This document shows, one piece after another, positions 1-8,900 of a DNA stretch of 64,000 nt (positions within the stretch are counted from its first letter, which is position 1; each line of letters starts with the position of its first letter). The notes under the pieces were generated by a model, which did not search any database, was not told the DNA's origin, and saw only the letters and a list, made by a program, of their open reading frames with translations. Source of the DNA: JB111 sp049856295 (GTDB taxonomy: Bacteria; Actinomycetota; Actinomycetes; Actinomycetales; Actinomycetaceae). Made by a program: the position numbers and the translations under genes. Where the stretch lies: the NCBI RefSeq assembly GCF_049856295.1, contig NZ_JBNDMZ010000005.1, positions 124,001 to 188,000 of the forward strand, written 5' to 3'.

Positions 1-672
1 TTGCGTGCAATGGGCATCCGGACCGTGATGGTCACCGGGGACAACCCGTTGACCGCGGCGGCGATCGCGAAGGAAGCCGGCGTCGACGACTTCCTTGCCG
101 AAGCGACACCGGAACAGAAGCTCGCCTTTATCCGCAAGGAGCAGGAGGGCGGCAACCTCGTCGCGATGACCGGTGACGGCACCAACGACGCCCCCGCGCT
201 CGCGCAGGCTGACGTCGGTGTCGCGATGAATACGGGGACCTCGGCAGCCAAAGAGGCCGGCAACATGGTCGATCTCGACTCCGACCCGACCAAGCTCATC
301 GACATCGTCGCCATCGGCAAGCAGCTGCTCATCACCCGGGGCGCGTTGACCACGTTCTCGATCGCGAACGACATCGCGAAGTACTTCGCGATCATCCCCG
401 CAATCTTCATGGGTGTGTTCCCCGGCCTTGCGGTGTTGAACATCATGGGTCTGCACTCACCTGCATCTGCAGTGCTGTCCGCAGTGATCTTCAACGCGAT
501 CGTGATCGTGTTCCTCGTGCCCCTCGCGCTGCGCGGAGTCAAATACCGGCCGATGAACGCATCGAAGATCCTCGGCCGCAACCTCGCCATCTATGGGCTC
601 GGCGGCATCATCGCCCCCTTTATCGGGATCTGGCTCATCGACCTGTTCGTGCGCCTCATCCCCGGCTTCTGA
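1..672 (+). CDS. kdpB: KdpB, potassium-transporting P-type ATPase subunit B (3' part)
   Basis: C-terminal third of the catalytic ATPase subunit of the high-affinity KdpFABC potassium pump in the cytoplasmic membrane. The open frame runs in from before position 1 and about 223 residues are visible; complete KdpB has roughly 690. Visible P-type ATPase motifs are MVTGDNP near residue 10 and the hinge motif TGDGTNDAP (57-65), followed by membrane helices from about residue 115 to the end. The aspartate phosphorylation site lies in the missing part. kdpC follows 28 bases downstream, so the kdpA-B-C order continues leftward out of the window. The first visible TTG is not the true start. Confidence 0.95.
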   Translation: MRAMGIRTVMVTGDNPLTAAAIAKEAGVDDFLAEATPEQKLAFIRKEQEGGNLVAMTGDGTNDAPALAQADVGVAMNTGTSAAKEAGNMVDLDSDPTKLIDIVAIGKQLLITRGALTTFSIANDIAKYFAIIPAIFMGVFPGLAVLNIMGLHSPASAVLSAVIFNAIVIVFLVPLALRGVKYRPMNASKILGRNLAIYGLGGIIAPFIGIWLIDLFVRLIPGF

Positions 673-700
673 CACTCTCAACCAAAGGAATGAAATCATC

Positions 701-1315
701 ATGAATGCTGCCACGCGCAGCAGCGGACGGACACTGTGGGTCGCCACACGTGCGCTGCTCATGTTCACCGTCGTCCTCGGGGTCGGCTACACGCTTCTGA
801 TCACCGGAATCGGACAACTTGCCTTCCCCTCTCAAGCGAACGGATCACCGCTCAGCAACAGTGACGGCGAGGCCGTTGGTTCATCCCTCATCGGCCAGTC
901 CTTCACAGACGCGGAAGGCGATCCGCTGCCGGAGTATTTCCAGTCGCGACCCTCGGCCGCCGGCGACGGCTACGACGGCACCTCCTCCTCGGGAACGAAC
1001 TGGGGGCCCGAGAACGAGGAACTGATCGGCGCGATCACCGAACGCAAGGCCGAGATCGCAGCGTTCAACGGTGTCGACCCGGATCAGGTGCCCGCAGACG
1101 CGGTCACCGCTTCCAGTTCCGGTCTCGATCCCCACATTAGTCCCGCCTACGCGGCGATCCAGATCCAGCGCGTCGCCGACGCGCGCGGCCTGCCCCTGGG
1201 ACAAGTTCAGGAACTCGTGGCTGAATGGACAAAGGAACCTGATCTGGGATACCTCGGCGACCGCGTCGTGAACGTGGTGGAGCTGAACCTGGCGCTGGAC
1301 GAGCTGGAGGACTGA
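701..1315 (+). CDS. kdpC: KdpC, potassium-transporting ATPase subunit C
   Basis: 204-residue accessory subunit of the KdpFABC potassium pump, with one N-terminal membrane helix (about residues 12-36) and an outside-facing domain that assists K+ binding. Typical family features are visible: the QLAFPSQANGS segment after the helix, SLIGQSF, YFQSRPSAAG, the GLDPHISPAYA segment and a C-terminal VNVVELNLALD. The ATG at 701 is chosen over upstream in-frame starts because it begins the hydrophobic segment at the usual distance and follows AAAGGA. The gene sits between kdpB and kdpD and is probably co-transcribed with both (kdpD starts 3 bases after its stop codon). Confidence 0.95.
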   Translation: MNAATRSSGRTLWVATRALLMFTVVLGVGYTLLITGIGQLAFPSQANGSPLSNSDGEAVGSSLIGQSFTDAEGDPLPEYFQSRPSAAGDGYDGTSSSGTNWGPENEELIGAITERKAEIAAFNGVDPDQVPADAVTASSSGLDPHISPAYAAIQIQRVADARGLPLGQVQELVAEWTKEPDLGYLGDRVVNVVELNLALDELED

Positions 1316-1317
1316 CC

Positions 1318-3828
1318 ATGACGACACGGGGGCGGTTACGCGTGCTGCTCGGCGCCGCCCCCGGCGTCGGCAAAACCTACACCATGCTCGAAGAAGGCCG
1401 ACGGCTCCTGGGCGAAGGACGCGACGTCGTGATCGGGATCGTCGAAACACACGGCCGCGCAGCCACGGCACGCATGACCGACGGTATCCCGTCGACCCCG
1501 CGGGCAATGATCGCTCACCGTGGCGTCGAGCTGGAGGAGATGGACCTCGACACAGTCCTGCAACGCGCCCCCGAAATCGTGCTGGTCGACGAACTCGCGC
1601 ATACGAACGCTCCCGGCTCCCGGAACGAGAAGCGCTGGGAGGACGTGGATGCGCTCTTAAAGGCCGGAATCGACGTCATCTCGACGGTCAATATCCAACA
1701 CATCGAGTCCCTCAACGATGTCGTCGAGCAGATCACCGGTGTTCCGCAACGAGAGACCGTGCCCGACAGTTTCCTCCGCCAATCAGACCAGATCGAAGTC
1801 ATCGATCTGGCCCCTCAAGCGCTGCGTGACCGCCTCACCGGCGGCTTCGTCTATCCTGCCGAGCGCATCGACGCGGCATTGTCCAACTACTTCCGACTCG
1901 GGAACCTCACCGCACTGCGCGAACTCGCCCTGTTATGGCTCGCAGACGAAGTCGACCAAGCGTTGAAGAGCTACCGTCAAGAACACGACATCGATAGCAA
2001 ATGGGAAGCCCGCGAACGCGTCGTCGTCGCACTTACAGGTGGCCCCGAAGGAGAGACTCTCCTCCGACGAGGCGCACGAGTTGCCGCACGATCCGCAGGC
2101 GGCGAGCTCATCGCCGTGCACGTCACCAGCCAAGACGGCCTCCGTGCAGGGAACCCCGTAGCTCTGGCACAACAACGAGCCCTTGTGGAGAAGCTCGGCG
2201 GGACGTACCACCAGGTGGTCGGCGCCGACATCCCTGCCGCTCTGGTCGAATTCGCGCGATCCCTCAACGCCACCCAACTCGTTCTCGGCGTCAGCCGACG
2301 CGGACGACTCGCCGCAGCTCTCACCGGCCCCGGCATCGGTGCCACGACTATTCGAGAATCAGGCGACATCGACGTCCACATCGTCACCCACTTCGCTGCT
2401 GGCGGACGATTCACCCTGCCCCCTATCGGCGGCGCGCTCACCCTCAAACGCCGTCTTCTCGGATTTCTGCTCGCGTTCCTGGGCGGCCCCGCACTCACCG
2501 CCCTTCTCGTCACCCTCCGATCTGATGAGTCGATCACGAGCGACGTCCTCAGCTACCAACTCCTCGTTGTTGTCGTCGCACTCGTCGGCGGCATCTGGCC
2601 CGCCCTGTTCGCCGCGGTACTTTCCGGCATCACACTCGACTTCTTCTTCATTGAGCCGTTCCACACCATCACCATCGCCGACCCTCTGCACGCCTTGGCG
2701 CTCCTCCTCTACGTCACCATCGCCGCGTTGGTGAGCTTCGTCGTCGACCGGGCAGCCAGGCGCACCCGAGCTGCCCGCCGCGCCGCCGCAGAATCCGAGC
2801 TCATCCAGACCATCGCTGGAAGTGTGCTCCGCGGAGACAACGCAATCCAGGCACTCGTCGACCGCACCCGCGAGGCATTCCACCTCCCCGGCGTCCGCGT
2901 CACACTCGCAGACCGCGTCATCGCCACGGCCGGAGAACCTGTCGCCGACGGCAATCACACCGTCATCCTGCTCTCTGAAGGCGGCAGTCTCGAACTCCAC
3001 GGCGCCGACCTTCCCGCCTCCGAACGTCGACTCCTCACCGTCGTCGCCGCCCAGATCAGCGCCGCTCTCGAACATCAAAGACTCACCGCCACCGCGGAGG
3101 AGATCGAGCCGATTGCCGCCTCCGACCGCGTCCGCGGCGCACTCCTATCTGCATTGAGTCACGACCTGCGGCGCCCCCTGGCCGCCGCATCCGCCGCGGT
3201 CGGTGGGCTCCGCGCGGCTGGAAAGAAGCTCTCCTCCGAAGACAAGCGCGAACTCCTGGACACCGCGGACGACAGCCTCACCGCACTTGCCGCGCTCGTC
3301 AGCGACCTCCTCGATGTGAGTCGCCTCCAGGCTGGCGCTCTCACCCTCACCACAATGCCCACCGACCCCGCCGAGGCGATCGCGCCCGCTCTCGACGAGT
3401 TGAAACTCGGCCCGTCAGACATCCGCCTCGCGCTCGGCCACGAAAACAGCACCGCAGAAGCGGACCCCGTCCTGTTGCAGCGCGTCATCGTCAATCTGCT
3501 CGCCAACGCCACCAGGTACTCGCCACCGGACCAGCCGGTAACTGTCACCACCAGCACCTTCGACCAACGGCTGGAGATCCGGATCATCGATCACGGCCCA
3601 GGAGTCACACCCGACAGGCACGACGACATCTTCCTGCCCTTCCAACGGCTCGGAGACACTGACAACACCAGTGGCCTCGGCCTCGGCCTCGCCCTCTCCC
3701 GAGGATTCATCGAAGCCATGCACGGCACACTCACTCCCGAAGACACACCCGGCGGCGGCCTGACCATGGTGATCTCCATCCCGATCCACCTCACGACATC
3801 ATCCCCGTCACAGGAGGAACAGGCTTGA
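1318..3828 (+). CDS. kdpD: KdpD, potassium/turgor sensor histidine kinase
   Basis: 836-residue membrane sensor kinase that controls kdp expression through KdpE; E. coli KdpD is about 60 residues longer. Domains in order: N-terminal KdpD domain with Walker A motif GAAPGVGKT (12-20) and the TVNIQHIES segment; a universal-stress-like domain (about 220-360); four closely spaced membrane helices of DUF4118 type (about 375-475); a GAF-like linker; a HisKA domain with the phospho-acceptor His615 in LSHDLRRPL; and an ATPase domain with the N box NLLANATRYS (about 727) and G box GLGLGLALS (about 785). Starts 3 bases after kdpC and overlaps kdpE by 4 bases. All catalytic boxes look intact. Confidence 0.96.
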   Translation: MTTRGRLRVLLGAAPGVGKTYTMLEEGRRLLGEGRDVVIGIVETHGRAATARMTDGIPSTPRAMIAHRGVELEEMDLDTVLQRAPEIVLVDELAHTNAPGSRNEKRWEDVDALLKAGIDVISTVNIQHIESLNDVVEQITGVPQRETVPDSFLRQSDQIEVIDLAPQALRDRLTGGFVYPAERIDAALSNYFRLGNLTALRELALLWLADEVDQALKSYRQEHDIDSKWEARERVVVALTGGPEGETLLRRGARVAARSAGGELIAVHVTSQDGLRAGNPVALAQQRALVEKLGGTYHQVVGADIPAALVEFARSLNATQLVLGVSRRGRLAAALTGPGIGATTIRESGDIDVHIVTHFAAGGRFTLPPIGGALTLKRRLLGFLLAFLGGPALTALLVTLRSDESITSDVLSYQLLVVVVALVGGIWPALFAAVLSGITLDFFFIEPFHTITIADPLHALALLLYVTIAALVSFVVDRAARRTRAARRAAAESELIQTIAGSVLRGDNAIQALVDRTREAFHLPGVRVTLADRVIATAGEPVADGNHTVILLSEGGSLELHGADLPASERRLLTVVAAQISAALEHQRLTATAEEIEPIAASDRVRGALLSALSHDLRRPLAAASAAVGGLRAAGKKLSSEDKRELLDTADDSLTALAALVSDLLDVSRLQAGALTLTTMPTDPAEAIAPALDELKLGPSDIRLALGHENSTAEADPVLLQRVIVNLLANATRYSPPDQPVTVTTSTFDQRLEIRIIDHGPGVTPDRHDDIFLPFQRLGDTDNTSGLGLGLALSRGFIEAMHGTLTPEDTPGGGLTMVISIPIHLTTSSPSQEEQA

Positions 3829-4517
3829 AGATCCTCATCGCCGACGACGACCCCCAGATCCTTCGCGCGCTCCGCATCACCCTGAGCGCAAAGGGGTACG
3901 AGATCGTGACCGCCACAGACGGCGCTCAAGCCGTCAGAGCGGCCATCGACGAGCACCCCGACGTTTATCTTCTCGACCTTGGCATGCCACAACTCAATGG
4001 CATCGAAGTCATCCAGGGCATCCGGGGCTGGTCTCAAGCACCCATTCTCGTCGTCTCCGGCCGTGCGGGAGCATCTGACAAAGTCGAAGCACTCGACGCA
4101 GGCGCCGACGACTACGTCACCAAACCTTTCTCCGTGGACGAACTTCTCGCCCGTATTCGCGCGCTCACCCGCCGCGTCCCTCAAGAAGAAGCGCTGCCGT
4201 CTGTCCGGCTCGGCAACGTCACCATCGACCTTGCTGCACGAAGCGTCACCAAGGAGTCACCCGCCGGACGACGACAAATCCGCCTCACGCCCACCGAATG
4301 GCAAGTGATCGAGATCCTCATCCGAAACACCGGCAAGCTCGTCACGCGACAAACACTCCTCACCAGTATTTGGGGCACCGAGCACGCGGAAGACACCGGC
4401 TACCTTCGCCTCTACGTCTCACAACTCCGCAGGAAAATCGAAACAGACCCCTCCAAGCCGAACCACATCATTACTGAACCAGGCATGGGATACCGCCTCG
4501 ACAACGTGGAAGGCTGA
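3825..4517 (+). CDS. kdpE: KdpE, OmpR-family response regulator
   Basis: 230-residue DNA-binding response regulator, partner of KdpD. The receiver domain has the acidic pair in IADDD near the N-terminus, the predicted phospho-acceptor Asp51 (YLLDLGMP) and the conserved lysine in TKPF. The C-terminal winged helix carries LTPTEWQVIEILIRN and the YLRLYVSQLRRKIE recognition region. The start is TTG at 3825, overlapping the kdpD stop (TTGA), with AGGAGG 7 bases upstream; this implies translational coupling. A 22-base perfect palindrome begins at its stop codon. Presumably activates kdpABC in K+ limitation; the kdp promoter itself lies outside the window. Confidence 0.95.
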   Translation: MKILIADDDPQILRALRITLSAKGYEIVTATDGAQAVRAAIDEHPDVYLLDLGMPQLNGIEVIQGIRGWSQAPILVVSGRAGASDKVEALDAGADDYVTKPFSVDELLARIRALTRRVPQEEALPSVRLGNVTIDLAARSVTKESPAGRRQIRLTPTEWQVIEILIRNTGKLVTRQTLLTSIWGTEHAEDTGYLRLYVSQLRRKIETDPSKPNHIITEPGMGYRLDNVEG

Positions 4518-4536
4518 GCCGTGCATGCACGGCTCA
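4515..4536. terminator. 22-base perfect palindrome at the end of kdpE
   Basis: TGAGCCGTGCA followed at once by its exact reverse complement. It begins with the kdpE stop codon. As RNA it could fold into a stem of about 9 pairs with a 4-base loop, so it may end the kdp transcript. No T-run follows, so a dyad operator for KdpE or for the next gene is equally possible. Confidence 0.45.
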
Positions 4537-4571
4537 CACAGTTGCCGCCGGGGTTGGCGAGCAGCATCTAG

Positions 4572-5480
4572 ATGAGAACGGTCGATGCCCGCGCCAGCGG
4601 GCAGAGTTCTTGTGCGCTCGGATATCCGATGGCGCGGGTTTCAGTGCGGGATGCGCTCTTCGATGCGCCGACGCGCTTCGGCCCCCTAGAGACTGCGAAG
4701 ATCATCCTGGTGAAACGCGGCAGCGGATATATTCAAACTTCATCAAAGACGATCACTGTGTGGGCAGGCCAGGCCATCGCGCTCGGCGAGCGCCAGACGT
4801 ATCTCTTATCTCCACATGTCCCGCTTGCGACCCTGATCGTTCGAATGAGCGAGAGATTTCTTCGAAGCCAGATGTCGTGGCAGCTTCCCGACATCGAGCG
4901 CGTCCGGCCAGGAGCGCATCCGTCAAACTGGGACGGTTCAGCGCTAGTACTAGATCTAGGTCAAGGCATAGTCCACGAGACTTCCGTCATCTGGCGAGAA
5001 GTTGGACGGTTGTGGGATCATCAGCCTCACTCGGTGGAAGTGGCAGCCGTCCGGACCGTCGCCGGTCTGGCAAGGATCACAGAGCTCACGCTTCCCGCAC
5101 TCCTAGCCAACTACAAACCCTCTGACTTGGGTGCGCAGAGAATAGCGCTTCCAGGCGCGGCCACCGACCGTGTCATGTCCTTGCTACGGGCGATGGCGGA
5201 TGCACCGCAAGAACCATGGACATTAGCGGATCTGGCGCGTCGCGCGCACCTCTCACGTTCTCAGTTGTGCCGCCTGTTCTCCGGTGGGGGTCTGGATTCA
5301 CCCATGCGTACATTGAACCAAATACGTACCGAGAAGTTCGCTCAGTTTTTGCTTCATTCCGAACTCGGCGTTCGCGAGATTGCTCAGCGCTGCGGGTGGA
5401 ATGATCCACGTGTCGCGGCGCGGTGGTTTCGAGCCAGATACAGCATGAGTCCATCGGAATATCGCGTCGCGCATCGCTGA
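4572..5480 (+). CDS. AraC-family transcriptional regulator
   Basis: 302-residue regulator. The N-terminal ~190 residues form an AraC-binding-like region (segments such as GSGYIQTSSKTITVWAGQAIALGE suggest a cupin-type sensor fold); the C-terminal ~100 residues hold two helix-turn-helix motifs (TLADLARRAHLSRSQLCRLF and VREIAQRCGWNDPRVAARWF), as in HTH_18. It lies 54 bases after kdpE on the same strand. Its DNA has noticeably more A/T and different third-codon positions than the conjugation genes, suggesting separate acquisition. The target is unknown; nothing in the sequence ties it to potassium, and it could act on genes left of the window or on the element itself. Confidence 0.8.
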   Translation: MRTVDARASGQSSCALGYPMARVSVRDALFDAPTRFGPLETAKIILVKRGSGYIQTSSKTITVWAGQAIALGERQTYLLSPHVPLATLIVRMSERFLRSQMSWQLPDIERVRPGAHPSNWDGSALVLDLGQGIVHETSVIWREVGRLWDHQPHSVEVAAVRTVAGLARITELTLPALLANYKPSDLGAQRIALPGAATDRVMSLLRAMADAPQEPWTLADLARRAHLSRSQLCRLFSGGGLDSPMRTLNQIRTEKFAQFLLHSELGVREIAQRCGWNDPRVAARWFRARYSMSPSEYRVAHR

Positions 5481-5742
5481 TCACTTCTCGGCGACGCCCA
5501 GAATCGACGCTAACGTGCGCTGTTCGTCGCGCAATGGGGGGCTGATCGTTGCAAGAGAAGGCGTGAGGGTCCAGCGGCCACTCGAACCTGGTAGTGAGTA
5601 GACCCATACGCAAGGCTCACCGTGGAGCCGTCCTTGTTGACGGGATTTCCCGAAGCTCGGCTGACTCTCATGAAGATCCCGGCGCACCTCATGGTCGCAA
5701 GGGTCACCGGCACGCGCCGTGGGCCCCGCCGGGAGGAGATTC
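5481..5742. other. Gap between AraC regulator and conjugation operon
   Basis: 262 bases with no convincing gene. This is the likely promoter region for the long + strand conjugation operon: a TTGACG at about 5637 could be a -35 element, but no clear -10 follows. GC content rises from the low-GC cargo into the conjugation block here. Confidence 0.4.
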
Positions 5743-6831
5743 ATGATGGCGACGGACGAGGAGAGACGGGCCACACGCGACGCGAAGCTCGAACAGCTCC
5801 ACGAGCGGCTGTCGACTGCGGTCAACCAGCTCGTCTCCGGTGAGGACTGGAAGCGCGCTCTGGAGTTCGCTGCCCGGTTCCGGGCGCGCTCGTTCCGCAA
5901 CACGCTAATGATCTTCGCCCAGCACCTCGACGCCTTCGAGCAGGGGCGCGTGCAAGCGGCGGAGCCGTCGTATATCGCAGGGTACAAGCAATGGCAGACG
6001 CTCGGCAGGCAGGTGGAGAAGGGCCAGCCGGGGTACATGATCTTCGCTCCGGTGATGGGCAGTTTTGCGTCCTCGACTCCGCAGGATGTGTCGTCGTGGC
6101 GGCGGCTGGGCCGATTCGAGAAGCCGAAGCCGGGTGAGTTGATGCGCTCCCGGATGGTCGGCGGGAAGTCCGCCTATGTGTGGGATGTCTCCCAGACTGC
6201 CGGCGCTCCGGTCCCGGAGCGTCCGTCGCCGGTCCTGCTGGAGGGCGATGCCCCCGCGGGTCTCTGGGACGGGCTGGCGGGCCTGGTGGAGGCGGAGGGG
6301 TTCGCGGTGTTGCGGGTCGAGCACGAGAGCGAGATCGGTGGCGCGAACGGCCTGACCGACTACACCAATCGGACGGTCGCGGTGCGGACGAACATGGGTG
6401 ATGCCGCGCAGGTGAAGACTCTCGTTCACGAGCTCGCGCATGTGAGGCTGCACGGCCCCAATAACCCGGACGCGACAAGGCATCGCGGCGTAGGTGAAGT
6501 GGAGGCGGAGTCGGTGGCGTTGATGATCGGTGCCGCACATGGCATGGACACCACCGCCTACACGATCCCCTATGTCTCCGGCTGGGCGGGCACGGTGAAG
6601 GACAAGGACCCGGCCGAGGTAGTGCAGGCCACTGGGGAGCGTGTCCGCAAGATCGCCGGGGCGATCCTCGACGCTCTCCCGACGGCCCAGGTCGGTACCG
6701 GTGACCCACCCGGCCTCACCCGTGACACTGCCAGAGCCGAACACATCCCGCGAGCAGAACGCACTACGCCGCCACCGGTGGAGCCGTCGCGGGCATCTCG
6801 CTCGGCGGATGCCGCGGTGAGGAGTCTGTGA
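5743..6831 (+). CDS. ArdC-like antirestriction / zincin-type protein
   Basis: 362 residues. The N-terminal ~120 residues resemble the ArdC single-strand-DNA-binding domain (FAARFRARSFRNTLMIFAQ, then the YKQWQTLGRQVEKGQPG segment). The C-terminal half has a zinc-peptidase signature H229-E-L-A-H233 with a downstream glutamate in EVEAESVALMIG, as in ArdC-type proteins of plasmids and ICEs, which protect incoming single-stranded DNA from restriction. A start at 5743 (ATG, second ATG at 5746) is supported by GGAGGAG ending 5 bases upstream; an in-frame extension to 5719 lacks such a site. First gene of the conjugation block, overlapping the next. The antirestriction role is inferred from the family. 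Confidence 0.85.
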   Translation: MMATDEERRATRDAKLEQLHERLSTAVNQLVSGEDWKRALEFAARFRARSFRNTLMIFAQHLDAFEQGRVQAAEPSYIAGYKQWQTLGRQVEKGQPGYMIFAPVMGSFASSTPQDVSSWRRLGRFEKPKPGELMRSRMVGGKSAYVWDVSQTAGAPVPERPSPVLLEGDAPAGLWDGLAGLVEAEGFAVLRVEHESEIGGANGLTDYTNRTVAVRTNMGDAAQVKTLVHELAHVRLHGPNNPDATRHRGVGEVEAESVALMIGAAHGMDTTAYTIPYVSGWAGTVKDKDPAEVVQATGERVRKIAGAILDALPTAQVGTGDPPGLTRDTARAEHIPRAERTTPPPVEPSRASRSADAAVRSL

Positions 6832-7724
6832 TGAGCCCGGCAGAGTTGTTCGCCCAGGTCGCCGGCCTCCCGCCGGCGATTGCTGCGGCACGGTTCGCGG
6901 AGGCGGGGGTACCGGTGTTCCCGTGCGTGCCGGGCGGTAAGCGGCCCCGGATCGAGCACGGTTTCCGCGACGCGACTACTGACGCCGGCCGGGTTGCGGG
7001 GTGGTGGCGGCGGTGGCCGTCCGCGAACATCGGTGTTCCGACCGGTGCCGTGTCTGGGATGGATGTCGTCGATGTGGATCGGAAGGCAGAGGGGCACGGG
7101 TTCGGTGCGTTCGGTCGCGCCCGCCGTGCCGGCCTGGTCGAGGGGTGGGTGGCGTTGGTGCGGACTCCTTCGGGTGGGATGCACGCCTACTATCCGGCCG
7201 ATCCGGACCGTCCGCAGCCCTCGTGGCAGGCCGCGCGGGCACGAGTCGACTTCCGCGGTGACGGCGGCTATGTCATTGTCCCGCCCTCCGTGATCGCCAC
7301 CGGTGATCGGCGCGTCTCGTATGCGCTGGTCGGCGGCTCGCAAGAGCTTCCGTGCCCGGTGGACGCGGGAGCGTTGCGGGACTTCCTGGACCCGCGCCCT
7401 GATCCACGACACGTCGGGCGCACCGGACCGGCTCCAAGGGATGCCAGCCGGCTGGCGGCCTGGGTCGCGCAACGCGGCGAAGGCGAACGCAACCGGGGCC
7501 TGTTCTGGGCATCCTGCCGCCTCGCAGAAGCCGGCATGTCCTTGCCTGAGATGGTCGACGCCCTCGCCCCGGCTGCCGAGCACTCTGGGTTGTCGCCGCG
7601 GGAAGTCACGACCACGATTCGCTCCGCCTACCGCGCCACCCACATCCACCCCGCCTCCGCGCCGGCAATACAGCGCGAAGTGCCGCGCCAGACGATGCGG
7701 CTCGAGAGTCGGGTGCTCTCGTGA
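6831..7724 (+). CDS. Prim-Pol (bifunctional DNA primase/polymerase N-terminal) domain protein
   Basis: 297 residues. The first ~190 resemble the archaeo-eukaryotic-type Prim-Pol domain of mobile elements: AGVPVFPCVPGGKRP, WWRRWPSANIGVPTG, then the acidic metal-binding segment MDVVDVDRK, followed by TPSGGMHAYY and VDFRGDGGYVIVPPS. The remaining ~100 residues form a helical extension ending in a conserved-looking SGLSPREVTTTIRSAY segment. No helicase domain follows, so it would need a partner for replication. ATG 6831 overlaps the ardC stop and has GAGGAG 6 bases upstream; GTG 6828 is an alternative. Likely primes complementary-strand synthesis after transfer (inference). Confidence 0.85.
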   Translation: MSPAELFAQVAGLPPAIAAARFAEAGVPVFPCVPGGKRPRIEHGFRDATTDAGRVAGWWRRWPSANIGVPTGAVSGMDVVDVDRKAEGHGFGAFGRARRAGLVEGWVALVRTPSGGMHAYYPADPDRPQPSWQAARARVDFRGDGGYVIVPPSVIATGDRRVSYALVGGSQELPCPVDAGALRDFLDPRPDPRHVGRTGPAPRDASRLAAWVAQRGEGERNRGLFWASCRLAEAGMSLPEMVDALAPAAEHSGLSPREVTTTIRSAYRATHIHPASAPAIQREVPRQTMRLESRVLS

Positions 7725-8368
7725 ACCCGGCGACGACAACGTGGGGTGGCCGGGTCGCAGTGGCGACCGCGGTGGCCGGGACGGTGCTCATCGCCGCTGG
7801 CGCGTTCTGGCTCTCGTTCACCGCTCTCGCTGATCTTGCCCGCCGCTCTGGGGTGGATGCGGGGCAGGCGTGGGCGTGGCCATTCATCGTGGACGGCATC
7901 ATCGTCGTCTCAACGGTCTCCGTTGTCGCGCTCGCGGGGCAACGTTCCGCCTGGTATCCGTGGGCGCTGCTGGCCGCCGGTGCGGTGGTGTCGGTGACCG
8001 CGAACGCGATCCATGCCGTCGTCGCCGCCGACGCCGACGTGCCCGGTGTGCTCGCCGCGTCGGTGGCGGCGGTGCCGCCGCTGGTGCTACTGGCGATCAC
8101 CCACCTCACCGTGATCCTCACCCGCCCCCTCCCCGCACCCGAGCCCGAGCCGTCGCGCGAGTCAGGCGAGGAGACGTCGACGGTTGCCGCGTCACCGATC
8201 CCGATGGGGCCCGCACCGGTGGGTCGTGAGGTGGCGGTGGTGCTGCGGGAGGAGGAGGGCTGGTCGAACAAGCAGATCGCCCGCCACCTCGGAGTGCACC
8301 CGTCCACGGTCGGACGCTGGTTCGCCCGGCCCGTCCTGACCGGCCCCGACACGGAGGAAACGACATGA
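7721..8368 (+). CDS. DUF2637-type membrane protein with C-terminal HTH
   Basis: 215 residues. Four hydrophobic segments in the first ~130 residues (for instance residues 12-38 and 48-70) match the DUF2637 family common on actinobacterial mobile elements. A proline-rich linker follows, and the C-terminal ~45 residues contain a short HTH-like segment (GWSNKQIARHLGVHPSTVGRWF). A membrane protein with a DNA-binding tail could link element DNA to the membrane or act in regulation, but its function is unknown. Starts with GTG at 7721, overlapping the preceding stop (GTGA), so translation is probably coupled. Confidence 0.75.
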   Translation: MNPATTTWGGRVAVATAVAGTVLIAAGAFWLSFTALADLARRSGVDAGQAWAWPFIVDGIIVVSTVSVVALAGQRSAWYPWALLAAGAVVSVTANAIHAVVAADADVPGVLAASVAAVPPLVLLAITHLTVILTRPLPAPEPEPSRESGEETSTVAASPIPMGPAPVGREVAVVLREEEGWSNKQIARHLGVHPSTVGRWFARPVLTGPDTEETT

Positions 8369-8817
8369 ACGACGACGAACAACGCACCGCCCGGCTCGCA
8401 GAGCATCCCGCAAGCCGCCGGGAGGAATCCGAGGCGCCCGACGAGGCACATCCGAGCGGTGACGGGGAGGTGTCTGAACTGGCTCGCCACGGCGACCCGT
8501 CCGCGGCGACGCAAAAGATGCCCGATGCGGCGGAGGCGGGGAAGCGTAGGTCGGGGGTGGTGTGGGTGCGCCCGTCCGATCTGCTGGCCTCGCGGATGGG
8601 CAGGGTCGCCGGGCAAGGCATCGACTTCCAAGCCGAGCTCGCCCGCCGCACCCGCCGCGCGCCCGGTCAGACATACCGGGGCACCCGCACGATCGCGCGC
8701 TCGGGCGTGCGGGTTGTGAGCGAGCGGGCACGGAAGTTGTTGCCGGTGACCGCGTTCGGCCGCGGGGCTGGTGAGCGGCATTCGTGGGTGTCACGGTCCG
8801 GGATCGGGTTGGGGTGA
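8365..8817 (+). CDS. Hypothetical protein of the conjugation cluster
   Basis: 150 residues, no recognised domain. The N-terminal half is acidic and probably disordered; the C-terminal half is basic, rich in Arg (ARRTRRAPGQTYRGTRTIARS), and could bind nucleic acid. Starts with ATG overlapping the preceding stop (ATGA), so it is co-translated with the DUF2637 gene. Its stop is followed by an 83-base gap holding a hairpin and a GTGCGCAC motif. Presumably an accessory protein of the element; no function can be given. Confidence 0.65.
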   Translation: MNDDEQRTARLAEHPASRREESEAPDEAHPSGDGEVSELARHGDPSAATQKMPDAAEAGKRRSGVVWVRPSDLLASRMGRVAGQGIDFQAELARRTRRAPGQTYRGTRTIARSGVRVVSERARKLLPVTAFGRGAGERHSWVSRSGIGLG

Positions 8818-8851
8818 CCTGAGCCATGCGCGTCCCTCATGCACCGGCGAG

Positions 8852-8880
8852 CCCCACGGCTGGGGGACGTGTGCGCACCT
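8852..8880 (+). promoter_or_regulatory. Hairpin plus GTGTGCGCACCT motif before the 8901 gene
   Basis: In the gap between two conjugation genes: CCCCA-CGGC-TGGGG hairpin (8852-8865), then GGACGTGTGCGCACCT (to 8880), then the AGGAGG site at 8888. A near-identical arrangement occurs upstream of the gene at 10927, suggesting a shared control signal (operator or translational element). Confidence 0.5.
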
Positions 8881-8900
8881 GCTGTTCAGGAGGTGCCGGA

